From Avena insularis (lineage: Eukaryota > Streptophyta > Magnoliopsida > Poales > Poaceae), in the NCBI GenBank assembly GCA_023614405.1, contig CM042686.1, positions 467,140,740-467,204,739 on the forward strand: a DNA stretch of 64,000 bases, written 5' to 3'. The notes beneath the pieces were generated by a model, which was not told where the DNA came from, searched no databases, and saw only the letters and a program-made list of their open reading frames with translations. The first letter of the stretch is position 1. Each line of letters starts with the position of its first letter. The position numbers were made by a program, and so were the translations under genes. Below, one piece after another: positions 21,673 through 33,593 of this stretch.

Positions 21673-22146
21673 CTTGCGCTGGCGATGTGAGCGCAGGAAG
21701 TAGCTGGGGAAGATGCGGAGCTGGTCCAGTGCCACGGAGGACATGTGTGCAAACAAGCAGCAAGAACAGCAATGGCGGAGGAGCGCAAGCAAGAAGAGAG
21801 ATGTGGGAAAATTACCGCACGGTGTGCCCCTACTTAACCTCCTAGCAGATGCCATCCAATGGCTAGAAGAAAATCTACTAGACGCGTGGCGGACATCGAC
21901 ATTGACGCGTAGCAAGGATAAACCATGAACCGTCCCCCACTACTCCCATTACACGCGGAAATCGAGGAGATGCAGTTAAAATAGAAGATTACGCATGCCT
22001 AGTCAAGTCCAAGTTAGAAAGTGGGACCTACTACTCGTCACGTCCCGTCAAAGCCGCTCACACGGGCAACTGCGGTCATCCTATCATTAGCACTGACATC
22101 ATCACCTCCAGCAGGAGAACATTTTGACTACTTTTACTCCTTACTT
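21673..22146 (+). other. E region upstream of the antisense gene
   Basis: Would hold the antisense promoter. No clear minus-strand TATA box is visible; I see no gene. Confidence 0.4.
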
Positions 22147-22430
22147 GAGTCTTCAACTCAACCAAGCACTAGGGGATACTCCTAACAGGAGCGCTGTCCG
22201 TGCACCCGAAGAATTAGTGAAGATATCCAAGCATCATGAAAACCCTTCATTCGAATCTATAATTCGATTATGACTTCGGGTTACTCCCATAGGGAGCGCT
22301 AAAAGCATACTCGACTGAAACAAGCAAAAGATGATAGCAGTCGCAACAAATTTATAGTCCCCACTCGAGTCTACGACTCGAATAGGCACTTAGGGGCTAC
22401 TCCCATAGGGAGCACTGGCCGCGCACCCTA
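22147..22430 (+). repeat. PPT-like tandem repeats before E 3' LTR
   Basis: Three units about 110 bp apart, each with a short inverted repeat (such as tcgagtctacgactcga), then a g-rich run and ctcccatagggag (a small hairpin) and gcgct or gcact: 22,147-22,207, 22,251-22,300 and 22,361-22,430. The g-rich core resembles E's PPT. Tat-lineage elements are known for tandem repeats in this 3' untranslated region. Confidence 0.75.
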
Positions 22431-22972
22431 TGATTATTTTTTCTTATACGTTACACCATGTGTTGATAACATCCACATTCGAATGTTATGGCGACTTCGC
22501 CTCATATCTTTCGCTGCAAAGAGACTGCGTCTCCTGGGTCACCTGAACCATCTCTGTGATGACAAAATTCGGATCCCGCGCTTACAGCGTGAAGATAAGA
22601 CCTGAATAAGGCCTGGCAACGCATCTACTACGCTCTACCAGAAATAATCCGTGCCTGCAGGTACAATGAATAAGCCTTGATGGACGCGTCGAGTGCTCAC
22701 ACTTACACACTGGGATTCGACTCCTGTAAGACCTCCATGGCCTGAGTCGAATTACGCCAGCACTTTTCTGAATTCGAGTCCGGGGACTCAAGTTTGAGTA
22801 AATTGCGTTGTTTTGCCCTAAGGCAGTTAACTGATCCCGATACATTGAATAAATTAGGCACGTATATCGACAATCCCTATGACACAAAACAAAGCACTCG
22901 AAAAAATATGCTCAGATACGCACTCGAAAGACTTCATAAAGTCTCCACTCGAATATGCGATTCCACTGGACA
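22431..22972 (+). other. E 3' untranslated region
   Basis: No gene. Further degenerate copies of the unit occur (tcgagtccggggactcaag near 22,775). Confidence 0.5.
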
Positions 22973-22984
22973 CTCGGGGGCTAC
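22973..22984 (+). other. Polypurine tract of E
   Basis: tcgggggctac directly before the 3' LTR start TGACG. Confidence 0.8.
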
Positions 22985-23471
22985 TGACGTGGGCATACCT
23001 TACAGGTACTCGAGTTTGGCATATACGGCCTGATCTGGCAGAAGCCCACGGCGTTAGCAAGGCCCAATTCAGGATTCGGGTGACCGATGGAGACTCCGAC
23101 TGCTTGCGGCACAAGGCAAAGCTTAAGATAGAAAGTTTAAAGGTGCAAACCCTAAACTATAACTGACTCGACCTGCTACCCGATACCTAGCCTATCTATA
23201 TAAAGGCTGGGAGGGGGCAGCGAGGAGGACGAACACAACCCTAGTTTTCCACAACCTTGCTAGATTGCATCTGCGCACCCCTGTAACTTTTGACTCCCTC
23301 AATAATTCCAAGAGCAGACAAGCAGGAGTAGGGACCTCTACGAGGCCTGAACTTGGGTAAACCTTGCGTCCCTGTGTGCTTGTTTGCTAGCCGATTGATG
23401 CCTCAAGCGTTCCCTCCTTCTCCAAAACACAAGTCCATAACAATGGGCATTGATGAGTTAACCCCTCGTCA
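22985..23471 (+). repeat. E 3' LTR (487 bp)
   Basis: tgacgtgggcatacc...taacccctcgtca, with a single promoter (TATA at 23,197-23,205) and no tandem duplication. Followed by the TSD agagg. Confidence 0.95.
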
Positions 23472-23476
23472 AGAGG

Positions 23477-25900
23477 CGTCTAACTTAATTTTGCAGGGGC
23501 TTGTGACATGTATGGTCAATGTAAGTATTTATGAAAATGTATTGCCGACGACGTGGAGGCACCATGTACCTGGTGCAATGCCGGAGTAGTCGATGAAGAT
23601 CAAGGCATGATGACCATATCATATCACATAAATTGTTTGCATTTGATGTGACTTGGTTGTGCATCTTATTATGCTAGTATTAGACTTACAATGGTAGCAT
23701 TATACGATGATACCTCAACTTAATTCCAATATCGTGTTCTCCCTTTAGTGTGCACCACCAAGAAAGTTCGTTGTTATGCAGCAGGGCGTGATGATTGGGT
23801 GCTAGACATCTCAGTGTTTGCATACAGTGGGTGTAAGCCATGTATGCACTTCAAATGCACTAAAGGTTAATGTTGGCGAGCCTAGAATGTACAGATATGG
23901 TCTCAGAACAAAGATGACCGAAAGTTTAAGCATGAGTCACATGGAGATGTGATTGATATGTTGATATCTACCCTGACACCTGTAACAAAGGTCGTGATGA
24001 TCGGGGATGATACGGTGTAAAGGGATCATTTAATCACTGAATGAACATTGGGGGATGTTCTATAGTATTCTATATAGTTACTTTACGAACTAGTACCGTA
24101 TTGTTTGAGTGCCAAATTAAAGATAAAAGTCCTAAATCGAACTTTCAAGTAAACCTCACTTACTCCATAAAGGTTTAATATGTATATTAATCCTGGAGTA
24201 ATTGATTCAAAAGTTAGTGTCTAAATAATCATGTTGCCTCCATGATACTTGATATTAGAAATAAAGTTTCTGGTATCAATATTATCTAGGAGCTGAAAGA
24301 TTCATTTCATAAACCATCCCACGTAAAAGATATTTTAATATTTGAAACACTATTTAATTGCAACATGACAAAGTATATTTTAGTTGGAATCGATTCTCAT
24401 ATTGGATGAGCATTTGCCACCCAATAAGCTCGGGAACTAAAATTATACAAATGTTCATCCTTATGAACTATAGTAGTTCAATCATGAAAGTTGTCATGAT
24501 GGGATGAATAAGAAGTATAGGTAAAATGTTTACTATACTAAAAGATCACTAATAGATGAATCCAGAAGAACACGAATAATGTGATGATTCTGATCAACTT
24601 CAAAGTGTGAGTTTAAAGGTGTTAGTATTTGATTAATACACTTGAACCAAGTACCTTGTGATTGATGCCACTATTGATAATGGGTGACTCTTCTAAAATA
24701 GAGGAAAACATTGAAAGAAAATCCATAAATGTAATTGGCAGAAATTAATGAAATGGAATTGTCTAGCTCAGGTATATATAAGATATTCATGTTATGAATG
24801 TATATTCTTTGCTTGTTAAACCTATATAATTCTTCGGTATTAGATATTGAATTTGTTGGTATGAAATTTCATACAATAACTCAATATAAGAAATACAATG
24901 GTCTGAATAACTAGCAAAAGAATATGGTAATTATGTTCATTGATAAACAAATAAAGTGTTATTATGTTTGTCATCTACATCAAGAACCAAGCCATTAAGG
25001 TTTATTCTGATAATTATTACAAGGTTCTAGTATTGTGAGAACAAACTGTTGTTCAAATAACTATTGTATTCCATGATTGATGGATGAACCATTATGAATC
25101 TTGTTGGTGAAATAACATTCATACAACTAAATGCTAAAACTGTTGCAAGACGAAATGATTGAAATTTCACTTAAATGTGACACCACTATTTAAGTTATAT
25201 TGGAAAGAAAGACATGAAGAAACTCCATCTTGATGGAATTTTGGAGTCAATTTGTTTTCGAATGAATTGATGTTTGTAAGACTTTCCTATATATAACTAA
25301 AACTTTGTTCATGGACCAAAGTTGAACGAACGAGTAACTTAGTGGAAATAATACATATTGATGTGTGAGGTCCATTATGTAAAACCGTGTGTGGTGGATT
25401 ACTCTACTTCATATACTTCTACCGTGTGTGGTCCATTATGTATATCTTTTTAATGAGGAAAAGTATACAACATTTGAAACATGTTCAAAGGTTTTAGCAT
25501 GAAGAAGAAATCGTCCAGATTCGAGGAAACAACACCATAAAACTTATGGCATGTTCGAGTTTCTAGAGACTTTTGATAAAGTCGTTACCAATAAAGAAAT
25601 CATCGTAACAAGAAAATCAAGAGTTTATGATTGGATCATAGAAGAACATTTTTGAGTTACAAAATTTAGCAAACATATAAAATTGTTTCATAAACTTGAG
25701 TTTCCCAAAACACCATAGTGGTATGGAATGTTTTGAGAATATAATCAAACCTAGTTTGACTTGGTGATATTAAATATACAACTGCTATTATAATTTAAAA
25801 ATATTATGCTACAGTGACATACCACTTTTACACTTAAAAGAGCAACATCATGATCCGATGAAATGGCAAGGGGTAAAACATTTTGTTATGCAAGGCTAAT
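23477..25900 (+). mobile_element. Copia relic F, right part: leader and heavily decayed interior
   Basis: Continues the Angela/BARE leader interrupted by E: cgtctaactt at 23,477 matches K's minus strand near 47,025-47,034. Farther right the DNA is AT-rich and full of stops, with recognisable integrase scraps at 25,199-25,530. No open frame above 80 codons remains. It is far more decayed than the elements inserted in it, so it is the oldest layer of the left nest. Confidence 0.65.
25199..25530 (+). pseudogene. F integrase-region remnant
   Basis: Translation from 25,199 gives MKKLHLDGILES, matching MKKLHSDGLLES at the start of K's pol. Then IIHIDV-like text near 25,350 (HTDVCGP in K) and a decayed YVYLMRKS box near 25,437 (YVYFMKHKS in K). 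Many stops and frame changes lie between. This is the pre-integrase zinc region and integrase core of a Copia polyprotein. Confidence 0.7.
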
Positions 25901-27357
25901 GCATGTAAAATGCATACATGAACTTTGTATTTTGTTGCTATGAATTCCCACATATATTCTACATATAGGATGTTATATTCATGTTTTACATAGATTTATG
26001 GGGATTTACTAATGATCCCCTTTATTTTGGTTATAACTATGTCTAGCAGAAAACACCCTCTATTAGTATTTTTGTGTTTTCAGGAGCTACAGGACTCGAA
26101 AAAGGGCAAGGTCAGAGGTCACGGTTCAAAAATTTCGAGATGCATCCAGCAGGACAAAGAAGATCACTAGGGGCCCAATAGGCTGGGAATATGGCCCTGT
26201 GGCGCACCCAACCTCTTAGGGCGCGCCATCAGGGTCTTTTCCCCCTCGGTTGTCCGATTCGCTTGATCTTTTTATCCACCCACTTGTTTTGACCTAATAA
26301 CTTCTCTATACACCCTTTGGTGGCCGTCATCATCACACCCAAAGGCGGAGATCGAAAACACATAAATACAGAGTCTGCAGGCCATCACCGACAGAGATCG
26401 GAGTAGGGAAACACTGCCGGAATCGCCTCTGGTGGACTCTACCCCCTTCGTCGTGTTCATCATCAACATCTACAGCAAGATCCTCTCCATACCCCTACTG
26501 TAATCACTTGGCAAACATGATGTATGATGCAATATATTGTTTTCCCATGATCTATTGTATCTCTATGATGATGTTTGAGTAATGACTTGTTTAAGGCAAT
26601 TGTGATATAGTTTGTTGTTGGTTGCATACAAGTATATGTTATCTTCTATGATGATCTTGTTGTACTAACATATGAGTGCGCACACATATGTTGGGGGATG
26701 CACAAGGTTGTCACCGTTGCATGTTGATAGGATGAGGGATAGCCAGAGTTTGAGAGAAACCGAATCCCAAATCTTAGAGATACATGTTGTATTAATTCAT
26801 GGTTAATCAATGAGGGTATTATCATGGAAAACTTAGATCTAAATGCGGTGGTTAGACTTTATGCCTTAATAATTCCCTTGTTTTCTCTTCATTGGCCTTG
26901 GGATCAATCACTAGGGGTGTATTTACTCATGTATATGGCTGCACCTATTCATGGCTCCTCCTTATAAGAAACAATAAAAATACTATCTTCGTGCTTCACT
27001 AATTGTGACAACCAACAAAATGAAATAGCAATTTTCCTAAGAACTTGATCCCTTGGGTTATCCACCTCCACTTCACGAGCTCCATTTTACTTGCACTAGT
27101 TTACCTATAGTATTTCCTTCCAAAAACTTTACTGTTTTGTAGTTAGTACCAAAAAACAACCACACACACACACTATAGTTCCTAGCTTTGCATAGAAGGC
27201 TGATGGCTGTGAAATATAGCCATCTACATCCACATTTAAACTGGATATTATTCATATTTTTGATGAAATATCTCTCTAAACCCTGCCACTAAAGCCTAAT
27301 GATCAAAGGGGTATGCAATCCTTTATTTTTATTTTTCCCTACGTAGATAATGACGTT
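25901..27357 (+). mobile_element. Athila-like LTR relic (H)
   Basis: Carries phrases familiar from Athila-type Pooideae LTRs: an agatcggagtagggaaacac stretch near 26,395, cttcgtcgtgttcatcatca near 26,446, and a Gly/Tyr-poor AT-rich U5 with gatcccttgggttatccacc near 27,048. No paired LTR, PBS or TSD was found, so boundaries are approximate. A (CA)n run lies at about 27,160-27,174. No gene. Confidence 0.5.
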
Positions 27358-27443
27358 TGATGATGGGAATCACAACATTAAAGTCAAAGATATGAGATTT
27401 ACAACAACCTGAAGAAACTAGGGGTTGTGAAGTGGAAACAAAC

Positions 27444-27493
27444 GCTTTAACGACCAACTATACGATGGGAATATAGTTCCGGCTGTATAGTTG
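27444..27493 (+). repeat. Palindromic module in C LTR
   Basis: Starts gctttaacgaccaactatacg and ends ctgtatagttgcc, with the opposed half-sites AACTATACG and GTATAGTTG. It lies about 50 bp upstream of the TATA box. Confidence 0.8.
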
Positions 27494-27541
27494 CCATTGA
27501 CACCGCTAGGTCAAACAGAACAACTTTTGTGAAGGGACCCC

Positions 27542-27550
27542 TATATAAAG
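27542..27550 (+). promoter_or_regulatory. TATA box of C LTR
   Basis: tatataaag, about 45 bp before the cccccagaaccctagaaac region. Confidence 0.7.
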
Positions 27551-28064
27551 AGGCTCTGGGCAACGAGAAACGAGCACCCCCAGAACCCTAGAAACCTGCA
27601 TCCACAACACCGAACAACCACCGGAGGAATAGACTTAGATCTAATCTCCAAACCCTTCTCCACCACCATAGACATATTCCACCACTTGTAATAGTAGATC
27701 TCATCTTCGACTAACATCATTGTAAGACTATTTTCTATCAATCTCATGATTTACATTGCAATGTTTATGATTGTTGATTTCATCTCTATGTGTGAGTAAT
27801 TCTCTTTGGGCTAAGGGCTTCGGCCTAGCCATGTAGCTTTTGTGCATGTTATTTATCATAGATGGGATTATGTATTAGTTTGTATGACATGATGATTATT
27901 GTATCCTCTCTTGCCTCAATCCAAGGACTTGCAGGTACCTAAGACCCCGAGGATTGAACCAGGTATAGGGAGTATGAGTAATGACTAATCTGCAGGTTGG
28001 GAACCCCAGTGATAGAAGGGGTAGTAGGGCTGTATGTGAGGGATTTACTTAGGATGAATGGTTA

Positions 28065-28069
28065 CATCA
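28065..28069. repeat. Target-site duplication of element A, left copy
   Basis: catca, repeated at 38,404-38,408. Confidence 0.93.
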
Positions 28070-29507
28070 TGATGAGTGCATATTTGCATTATGTTTTATA
28101 TTATTATTTTGCATTGTAGATGTAGGATCTTGGTATTTTATGGTGTTCGCGCGCATGTTTTATGTCTATTTTCACCAGGATTAGGATAGATGATGGATAC
28201 AATGGACACAATTCTTGGAGCAGTTGTATTAGGGAGAAAAGGAGCCAAAAATAATGTAAATCGCTTATTTGGGAAATATCAATAACACCAGAAGAAAACC
28301 CGAAGCGATCAAGGCTTACAAACGGTTTAACGACCAACTATACGACAAGAATAAATTTTCCTGCCATATAGTTCCTGCCGTATAGTTAGCGTCACCACCT
28401 CCTCCTCAAATAGTTTCACCCCATGGAACTGGATCAGAGAGACGACATACAGAACAACCAGAAATCGCCAAAACCTCACCTCCGGAAGGCATCTGGAGAG
28501 GGAACTTGTCCACCGGGGATCCATCTTCGCCCTCTGCAGATCCAGGAGGCTAAGGCATCAATCTTCATCATCAACCGCTACATCACCACCATCTCCATCC
28601 ATCCCATCTACATCTTGTCTAGATCTTGTTGTAATTCATGTACTCATTGTGGATTTATACAAGTATTATTCATCTATGATAGATTCCCTTATTATTTACA
28701 TGATGTTGATTGCCTCCATGTCTGAGTAGATCATTAGTTCTTGGGGAGATGGAGAAACCCTAGTATGATATTGAAATAAGATAAAGTTTGTTATGATATT
28801 CATCGATGTGACCATGTGTTAGATTGTCTTCATCTTGATGTTGAGAGAAGTCGACCTCTCAATATTTGCCTCTTATGGGGACTTGATGGAGGGAACTACT
28901 TGTTGGTAGACGGAGGTGTGTTAGCACTTATAGTGACTATAAAGCTGTTGGCACCCCTTAATTATCAACTTGGGAACCGAGGAAACTCATAGAACACTGT
29001 CCATGCCATGGGATACGTCCTACGGGATTAAGTCCCATAATAGCACAATAATTCGATTAATGTCCATTGCCGACTGTTGTGGTTATGAGGATGATGTGAG
29101 AAGTGGTTGCTACCTATTTGTCCAAATATGGAGTTCCTCCCACACATACATAGCTGAGAATGTTCATGATAATAATCTTTACTTTAGCTCTTTAGAATGC
29201 TAGTGGTGTATCCGCTACTCCCTGAGAACGCCTTTTCCCTATTGCAATTCCAAATCTCTTTTACAAACATGATACTTAATTTCTGTGTTTAGTTACTTTA
29301 CTTTACTCATTGTTCTCTTATACCAAAAACCCAAAAACACCTTTTTACACAATACTCACATTTTATCTTGTTACTTAGAACTTTATTTAGCATTTCTGTT
29401 ATAGTATTTAATTCAAGAGTTATTAGACTTCAGACTCCTGCTCCCTGTGGGATCGATATCTTTATTTCGAAACTAGCTACAAACGATCTATGCACTTGCA
29501 GTCATCA
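28070..29507 (+). repeat. A 5' LTR
   Basis: tgatgagtgcatattt...cttgcagtcatca, 1,438 bp. I could not find a clear TATA box. Confidence 0.95.
28323..28391 (+). repeat. Palindromic module in A 5' LTR
   Basis: ggtttaacgaccaactatac at the left, then aagaataaatttt, and two direct copies of ATATAGTT/GTATAGTT at the right: one inward half-site and two outward ones. Confidence 0.85.
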
Positions 29508-29517
29508 AGCTATTTTC

Positions 29518-29535
29518 TGGCGCTGTTGCCGGGGA
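29518..29535 (+). other. Primer-binding site of A
   Basis: tggcgctgttgccgggga shortly after the LTR, the usual Athila-type site in grasses with one change (GCC to GCT). Confidence 0.75.
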
Positions 29536-29618
29536 GCTTAGTGTTGTAGGTCTTTTATTTTTTGCTTATTTATTTTTATCTTGCTAAGTTTTGTTTTGAG
29601 TTATAGGTTTCCACCAAC

Positions 29619-30330
29619 ATGATGGAGTTTGAGCATATGGCTAGTGCTAACCCACTCAGCCACTTTCGGAAGCCTTATGATATTAATAATAGAGACAACT
29701 GCAACAAGAAGACAAGGGGGTTTAAAATAAATCCTCTATTACTTGGCATTCTATACAAGAAGCAATTTACTGGAGATGAAGAAGATCCTGATCCATATGA
29801 GCATATTGCATGCTTCAAAGATATATGTGGCACTTTCCAATTAACGGGGTATACTGCTAATGAGGTAAGGGTTAAACTTTTTAGTCAAACTTTGACTAGT
29901 ACAACTCTCTCATGGTATAGATCTCTACCCCCAGAAGCCACTTCTACTTGGGATAATTTAGCGTGTGAGTTCCTAGCAAAATATTATCCATGATCAAAAT
30001 CTTTTGGAATCAGGCATCTTATATTGACTTGGAGGAACCGTCCTAATGAAGGACTAGTAAGAGCTTATATCAGATTTAAATATTTATTTCGTCTATGTCC
30101 TCATCATGATTTGCCTGAATGGTATTTATTGCATATCTTTTATGGCAGATTAATTGAACCTAATAAAATTGAGCTAGACTCTTTCGGGCAAGGAGCCTTT
30201 ATGAATCTTCCTATAACTAAATCTTGGGTTTTACTTAATAAAATTTGCGATCATAGACTTTCATGGAATTTTGGTCTAGGAAGCGAAGGAGACATAGAAA
30301 TAGATTATGATTGTATTATGACTATAATAA
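29619..30330 (+). pseudogene. A gag (broken)
   Basis: Capsid precursor. It starts MMEFEHMASANPLSHFRKPY. The gag core includes DPYEHIACFKDICGTFQLTG and TTLSWYRSLPPEATSTWDNL, typical of the retrotransposon gag fold (W-x-L...W). TGA at 29,991 interrupts AKYYP*SKSF, and translation continues in the same frame (TWRNRPNEGLVRAYIRFKYL) to about 30,330, where a frameshift passes the reading to the protease frame (DYNKKGHVKEL). No clear CCHC zinc knuckle is seen. The RPNEGLVRAYIRF/ FYGRLIEPNK segments fit Athila gag. Confidence 0.8.
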
Positions 30331-31171
30331 AAAGGGCCATGTTAAAGAATTATCTAAAGAACTTTACTTGGATTCAGATCTTGTGTTGCAAGTTGTTAAA
30401 GCTTTTATAGAACACATCAAGGCTCCAAAAGAGGGTTTGGTCAAGTATGATCCACCACCTGAACCTGAGAAGAAAAGAGAAGTTAAAGCAACACTGGCCT
30501 CCTTAGAACCAACAGATGAGATACCTTTCCCTAACACTAAAAAGAAGCATATTTTTGAATATGAACAGGTCAAAGAAGTACAGGAGAAGAAGGAAGTGGA
30601 AAATGTGCCAGAAGTTGAGGAACATCTAGAAGAAACCAAAGATGAAGAGGTAACCAAGGAAGCAATTATGGCTATGTATGCACATTGTAACATAGTTGAA
30701 CTTGATGAAGAGACTTCCGTATTGGTTGAAGGTAAAACAAAGGTAAAAGATGTGGGTAAGCCTATTCTTCCCTGCATATTTAAGGAAACCTCGCACTATG
30801 GTTTATGTGATCTTGGAACCAAAGTTAATGTTATATCTTATGATTTCTATTTAGAAATAAAAGAAGAAATAGAACATGCTACAATTGAAAATACTGATAT
30901 GACAATCATGTTAGCCAATAAAACTCTTAGAATTCTTATGGGAGTAGTTGAATATGCAACTGTCACAATTGGCAATACAAATTTTCCTATCGATTTTGTA
31001 GTTGTTGATATGCCAACTGACACTCTTTGCCCAATTATATTTGGAAGAAACTTTTTGAGTGATATAGGTGCCAATGTTGATTTCAAAAAGGAGATTGTGT
31101 CTCTTAAGCTTGGGGGAGCGGAAAAGGAATTTCACTTTTCCAAATTTAAAGAAAGACCTCCACAAATATAA
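30331..31171 (+). pseudogene. A protease region
   Basis: An open frame (30,311-31,171) with a charged linker (30,420-30,700) and an aspartic protease. The active-site segment reads GLCDLGTKVNVISYDFY near 30,800, followed by VVVDMPTDTLCPIIFGRNFL, the usual flap and ILG-type motifs (FGR here). Asp of D-L-G is kept. TAA at 31,169 ends the frame before the RT part; a further frameshift near 31,270 follows. Confidence 0.82.
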
Positions 31172-33046
31172 GAAGAAGAGAAAGAGAAAACTATTGAGGA
31201 AATGGCAGCTCTCTTCTTTAGTGATCAAGGAGAAGAAATAAATGAAGACTCAAATTATGAAGAAATTGTTATGAAGAACAAGTCCCTAAAGAACTAGAAG
31301 ATGAATTTGATTCACTTCCCATTACGGGACCTCCAACTAATGAGGCTTCCGAAGAGCCAGAAAAGAGAGGGGACGAGGAATTACCACCCACAGAGTTGAA
31401 GACTCTACCAGATAACCTTAAATACATATTTTTAGATGATACAAATAAATTTCCTGTTATTATTAGTGCTAAACTCTCAGGGGATGAAGAAGAAGAACTC
31501 ATGAAAATACTTAAGGAGCATCGCAAGTCCTTTGGGTACTCGATGGATGATTTGAAGGGCATTAGTCCCATGATAACCGTCCATTGAATATTCATGGAGG
31601 AAGGTGCTAAACCAGTTGCAGAATTTAACAGACGGCTAAAACCCGAAATGAAGGAAGTGGTAAGAAAAGAAATAGTATTCCTACTGGACGCATGTATAAT
31701 CTATCCTGTAAAAGAAAGTGAATGGGTAAGTCATGTTCATTGTGTTCCTAAGAAGGCAGTTTTACTGTTGTTCCTAATGAAAATAATGAATTGATACCTA
31801 CTAGAACAATTGTTGGACATAGGATGTGTATAGATTTCAGGAAATTGAATAAAGAAATAAGGAAAGATCACTACCCTTTACCGTTCATAGATCAAACTTT
31901 AGAGAGGTTGGCAAACCACACTCATTTTTGCTACTTGGACGGATACTCTGGTTTTTCTCAAATAGTTGTTCATCCTGATGACCAACTTAAAACAAGTTTC
32001 ATTAGTCCTTATGGTTTACATGCTTACTGTCGTATGTCTTTTGGTTTATGTAATGCTCTAGCTACTTTTCAAAGATGCATGACTGCTATTTTTGTAGATT
32101 TTATAGAACTGATAATGGAAGTATTTATGGATGACTTTTCTATCTATGGAACTTCATTTACTAGTTGTTTGGATAATCTCAGAAGAGTTTTGCAGCGTTG
32201 CAAAGGGACAAATCTCGTTCTAAATTGGGAGAAGTGCCATTTTATGGTCAAAGAAGGTATAGTCCTTAGACATAAGGTATCAGGTAAGGGAATTGAAGTG
32301 GATAGAGCTAAGGTTGAGGCCATAGAGAGATTGCCACAACCTAGGGATATAAAAGGTATAAGAAGTTTCCTTGGTCATGTGGGTTTTTATAGAAGGTTCA
32401 TTAGAAATTTCTCTAGAATATCTAAACCTTTGACTAACCTTCTGCAAACGAGAATAAGATTTAACTTTGATGATAAATGTCTTGTAGCCTTTGATAAACT
32501 TAAATATGCTTTATCCCATGCTCCTACCATTAAACTACCTATCTAGGATATGACTTTTGACTTAATATGTGAAGCTAGTGATGATGCTGTAGGAGTAACT
32601 CTGGGACAACATATAGGTCATAGATTTAATATTATACATCATGCTAGTAGAACTCTTAATAGTGCTCAAAAGAATTATCCCAAGGAAGAAAGGGAACTTT
32701 TTGTTGTATTTTTCTCTTGCGATAAATTTCGTTCATATATTGTTGATGCAAAAGTAAGAGTTCATACGGATCGTGATGGTTTAAAAGAACTCCATGAGAG
32801 GAAAAATCATAAACCAAGACTGGTCCGTTGGATCCACTTACTTCAAGAATTTGAGTAGCAGATTATGTAGAGGCAAGAAATAAAAATGTTGGATGCAGTG
32901 TCCATATTTGCCCAGCAAGACACTAATCTTATTGAGAGGAACTTTAGTCCTGGTGATTTTTGCTTACGAGAATTATTAAATGAACTAAGGTCAATTTCTC
33001 CAAAAGAGAAGAAGTCTTTGTTGGAGGAGCCTATCATCCCCGACTA
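31172..33046 (+). pseudogene. A reverse transcriptase-RNase H, no integrase
   Basis: RT blocks: MCIDFRKLNKEIRKDHYPLP near 31,825, FCYLDGYSGFSQIVVHPDDQ near 31,925, and catalytic FMDD at about 32,127. The RNase H part follows (DLICEASDDAVGVTLGQ, KNYPKEERELFVVFFSCDKF, TDRDGLKEL). Breaks: TGA 31,585, a frameshift near 31,760, TAG 32,544, 32,856 and 32,868. After LLQEFE the frame continues about 60 codons (EIKMLDAVSIFAQQDTNL ... EEPIIPD, stop near 33,046) with no match to the usual linker or to integrase. Either the integrase was deleted or this family runs without one. Confidence 0.85.
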
Positions 33047-33169
33047 AGTAGACGGTAAGCGCAAGGTAAGTGTTTTTACCCAAATAAGTGATTTTCTTTC
33101 ATAGATTTTACTTCTGAAATTTTTACCTTTGAATTCCTCGTGTTTTTCTGAAGTTTCTGAAGGTTTTTA

Positions 33170-33593
33170 CTAACTATATGGTAGCAACTATACGATCGGA
33201 GAAAATATTCTGGCTGTATAGTTGGTCGTTAAACCTTCTGTATCTTCTTTGCGAATTTGTTTTCGATGTCTGGATCTATACGGTCGTAGCTATACAACAG
33301 GAATAAATTTTCTGGCCATATTGTTGGTCATTAAACTCCCAGACACTTTTTGATTTTTGATGTCTGTATTTATACGGTCGCAACTATACGACCGGAATAA
33401 ATATTCCGGCTGTATAGTTGATTGTTAAATTATTAGACATTTTTGTTTTTTTTTCATTTTTCGAGATAAAAACGGTATTGTCGGTTCTGAGTCGTAACTT
33501 AATCGACCTAGACTCGAGATATTTGGAAATATCTGCCCAGAACCAACTTACGGCCGGAGCTAATCGAGTCGCGCCCGTATAGTTGGCCGTTAC
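33170..33593 (-). repeat. Palindromic array in A, upstream of the extra ORF
   Basis: Four units about 95-170 bp apart: 33,170-33,235, 33,276-33,335, 33,370-33,430 and a decayed 33,541-33,593. Each has CAACTATACG-like and GTATAGTTGGTCGTTAAA-like parts around an AATATT-type centre. Read on the minus strand they match the LTR module, so the array is inverted relative to A's LTR copies. Confidence 0.85.

Larger units (their letters stand above)
4274..23471 (+). mobile_element. Element E: Tat-lineage (Retand/Grande-like) Gypsy retrotransposon, split by element B
   Basis: Bounded by LTRs TGACG...CGTCA and a perfect 5-bp duplication AGAGG. Excluding element B and its extra GCGAT, the element is about 12.7 kb. 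Order on +: LTR, PBS, gag, protease, RT-RNase H, a second RNase H, integrase, then about 5 kb without sense genes that carries an antisense spliced gene, PPT-like repeats, PPT and LTR. The second RNase H, integrase as the last sense domain, and the antisense gene are traits of the Tat lineage. The LTRs differ by very roughly 5% by eye. All reading frames are broken. Confidence 0.92.
27358..28069 (+). repeat. C 5' LTR, first part (interrupted by A)
   Basis: U3 and R region with a TATA box at 27,542 and aaccctagaaacc after it. The start at TGATGATGGG is a best guess. Confidence 0.6.

Noticed and set aside
21393..21915. Overlapping minus-strand frames of 113-143 codons at 21.4-21.9 kb taken as separate genes
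   Set aside because: Only the frame from minus 21,672 joins in sequence to the antisense gene; the others are alternative frames of the same exon.
23477..25900. A host gene with introns in the AT-rich stretch
   Set aside because: Scraps match K's integrase region in order, with stops throughout; nothing suggests a non-transposon gene.
33170..33593. The palindromic units as a CRISPR array
   Set aside because: Units are diverged palindromes inside a plant retrotransposon, spacers are not unique equal-length inserts, and no cas gene exists here.
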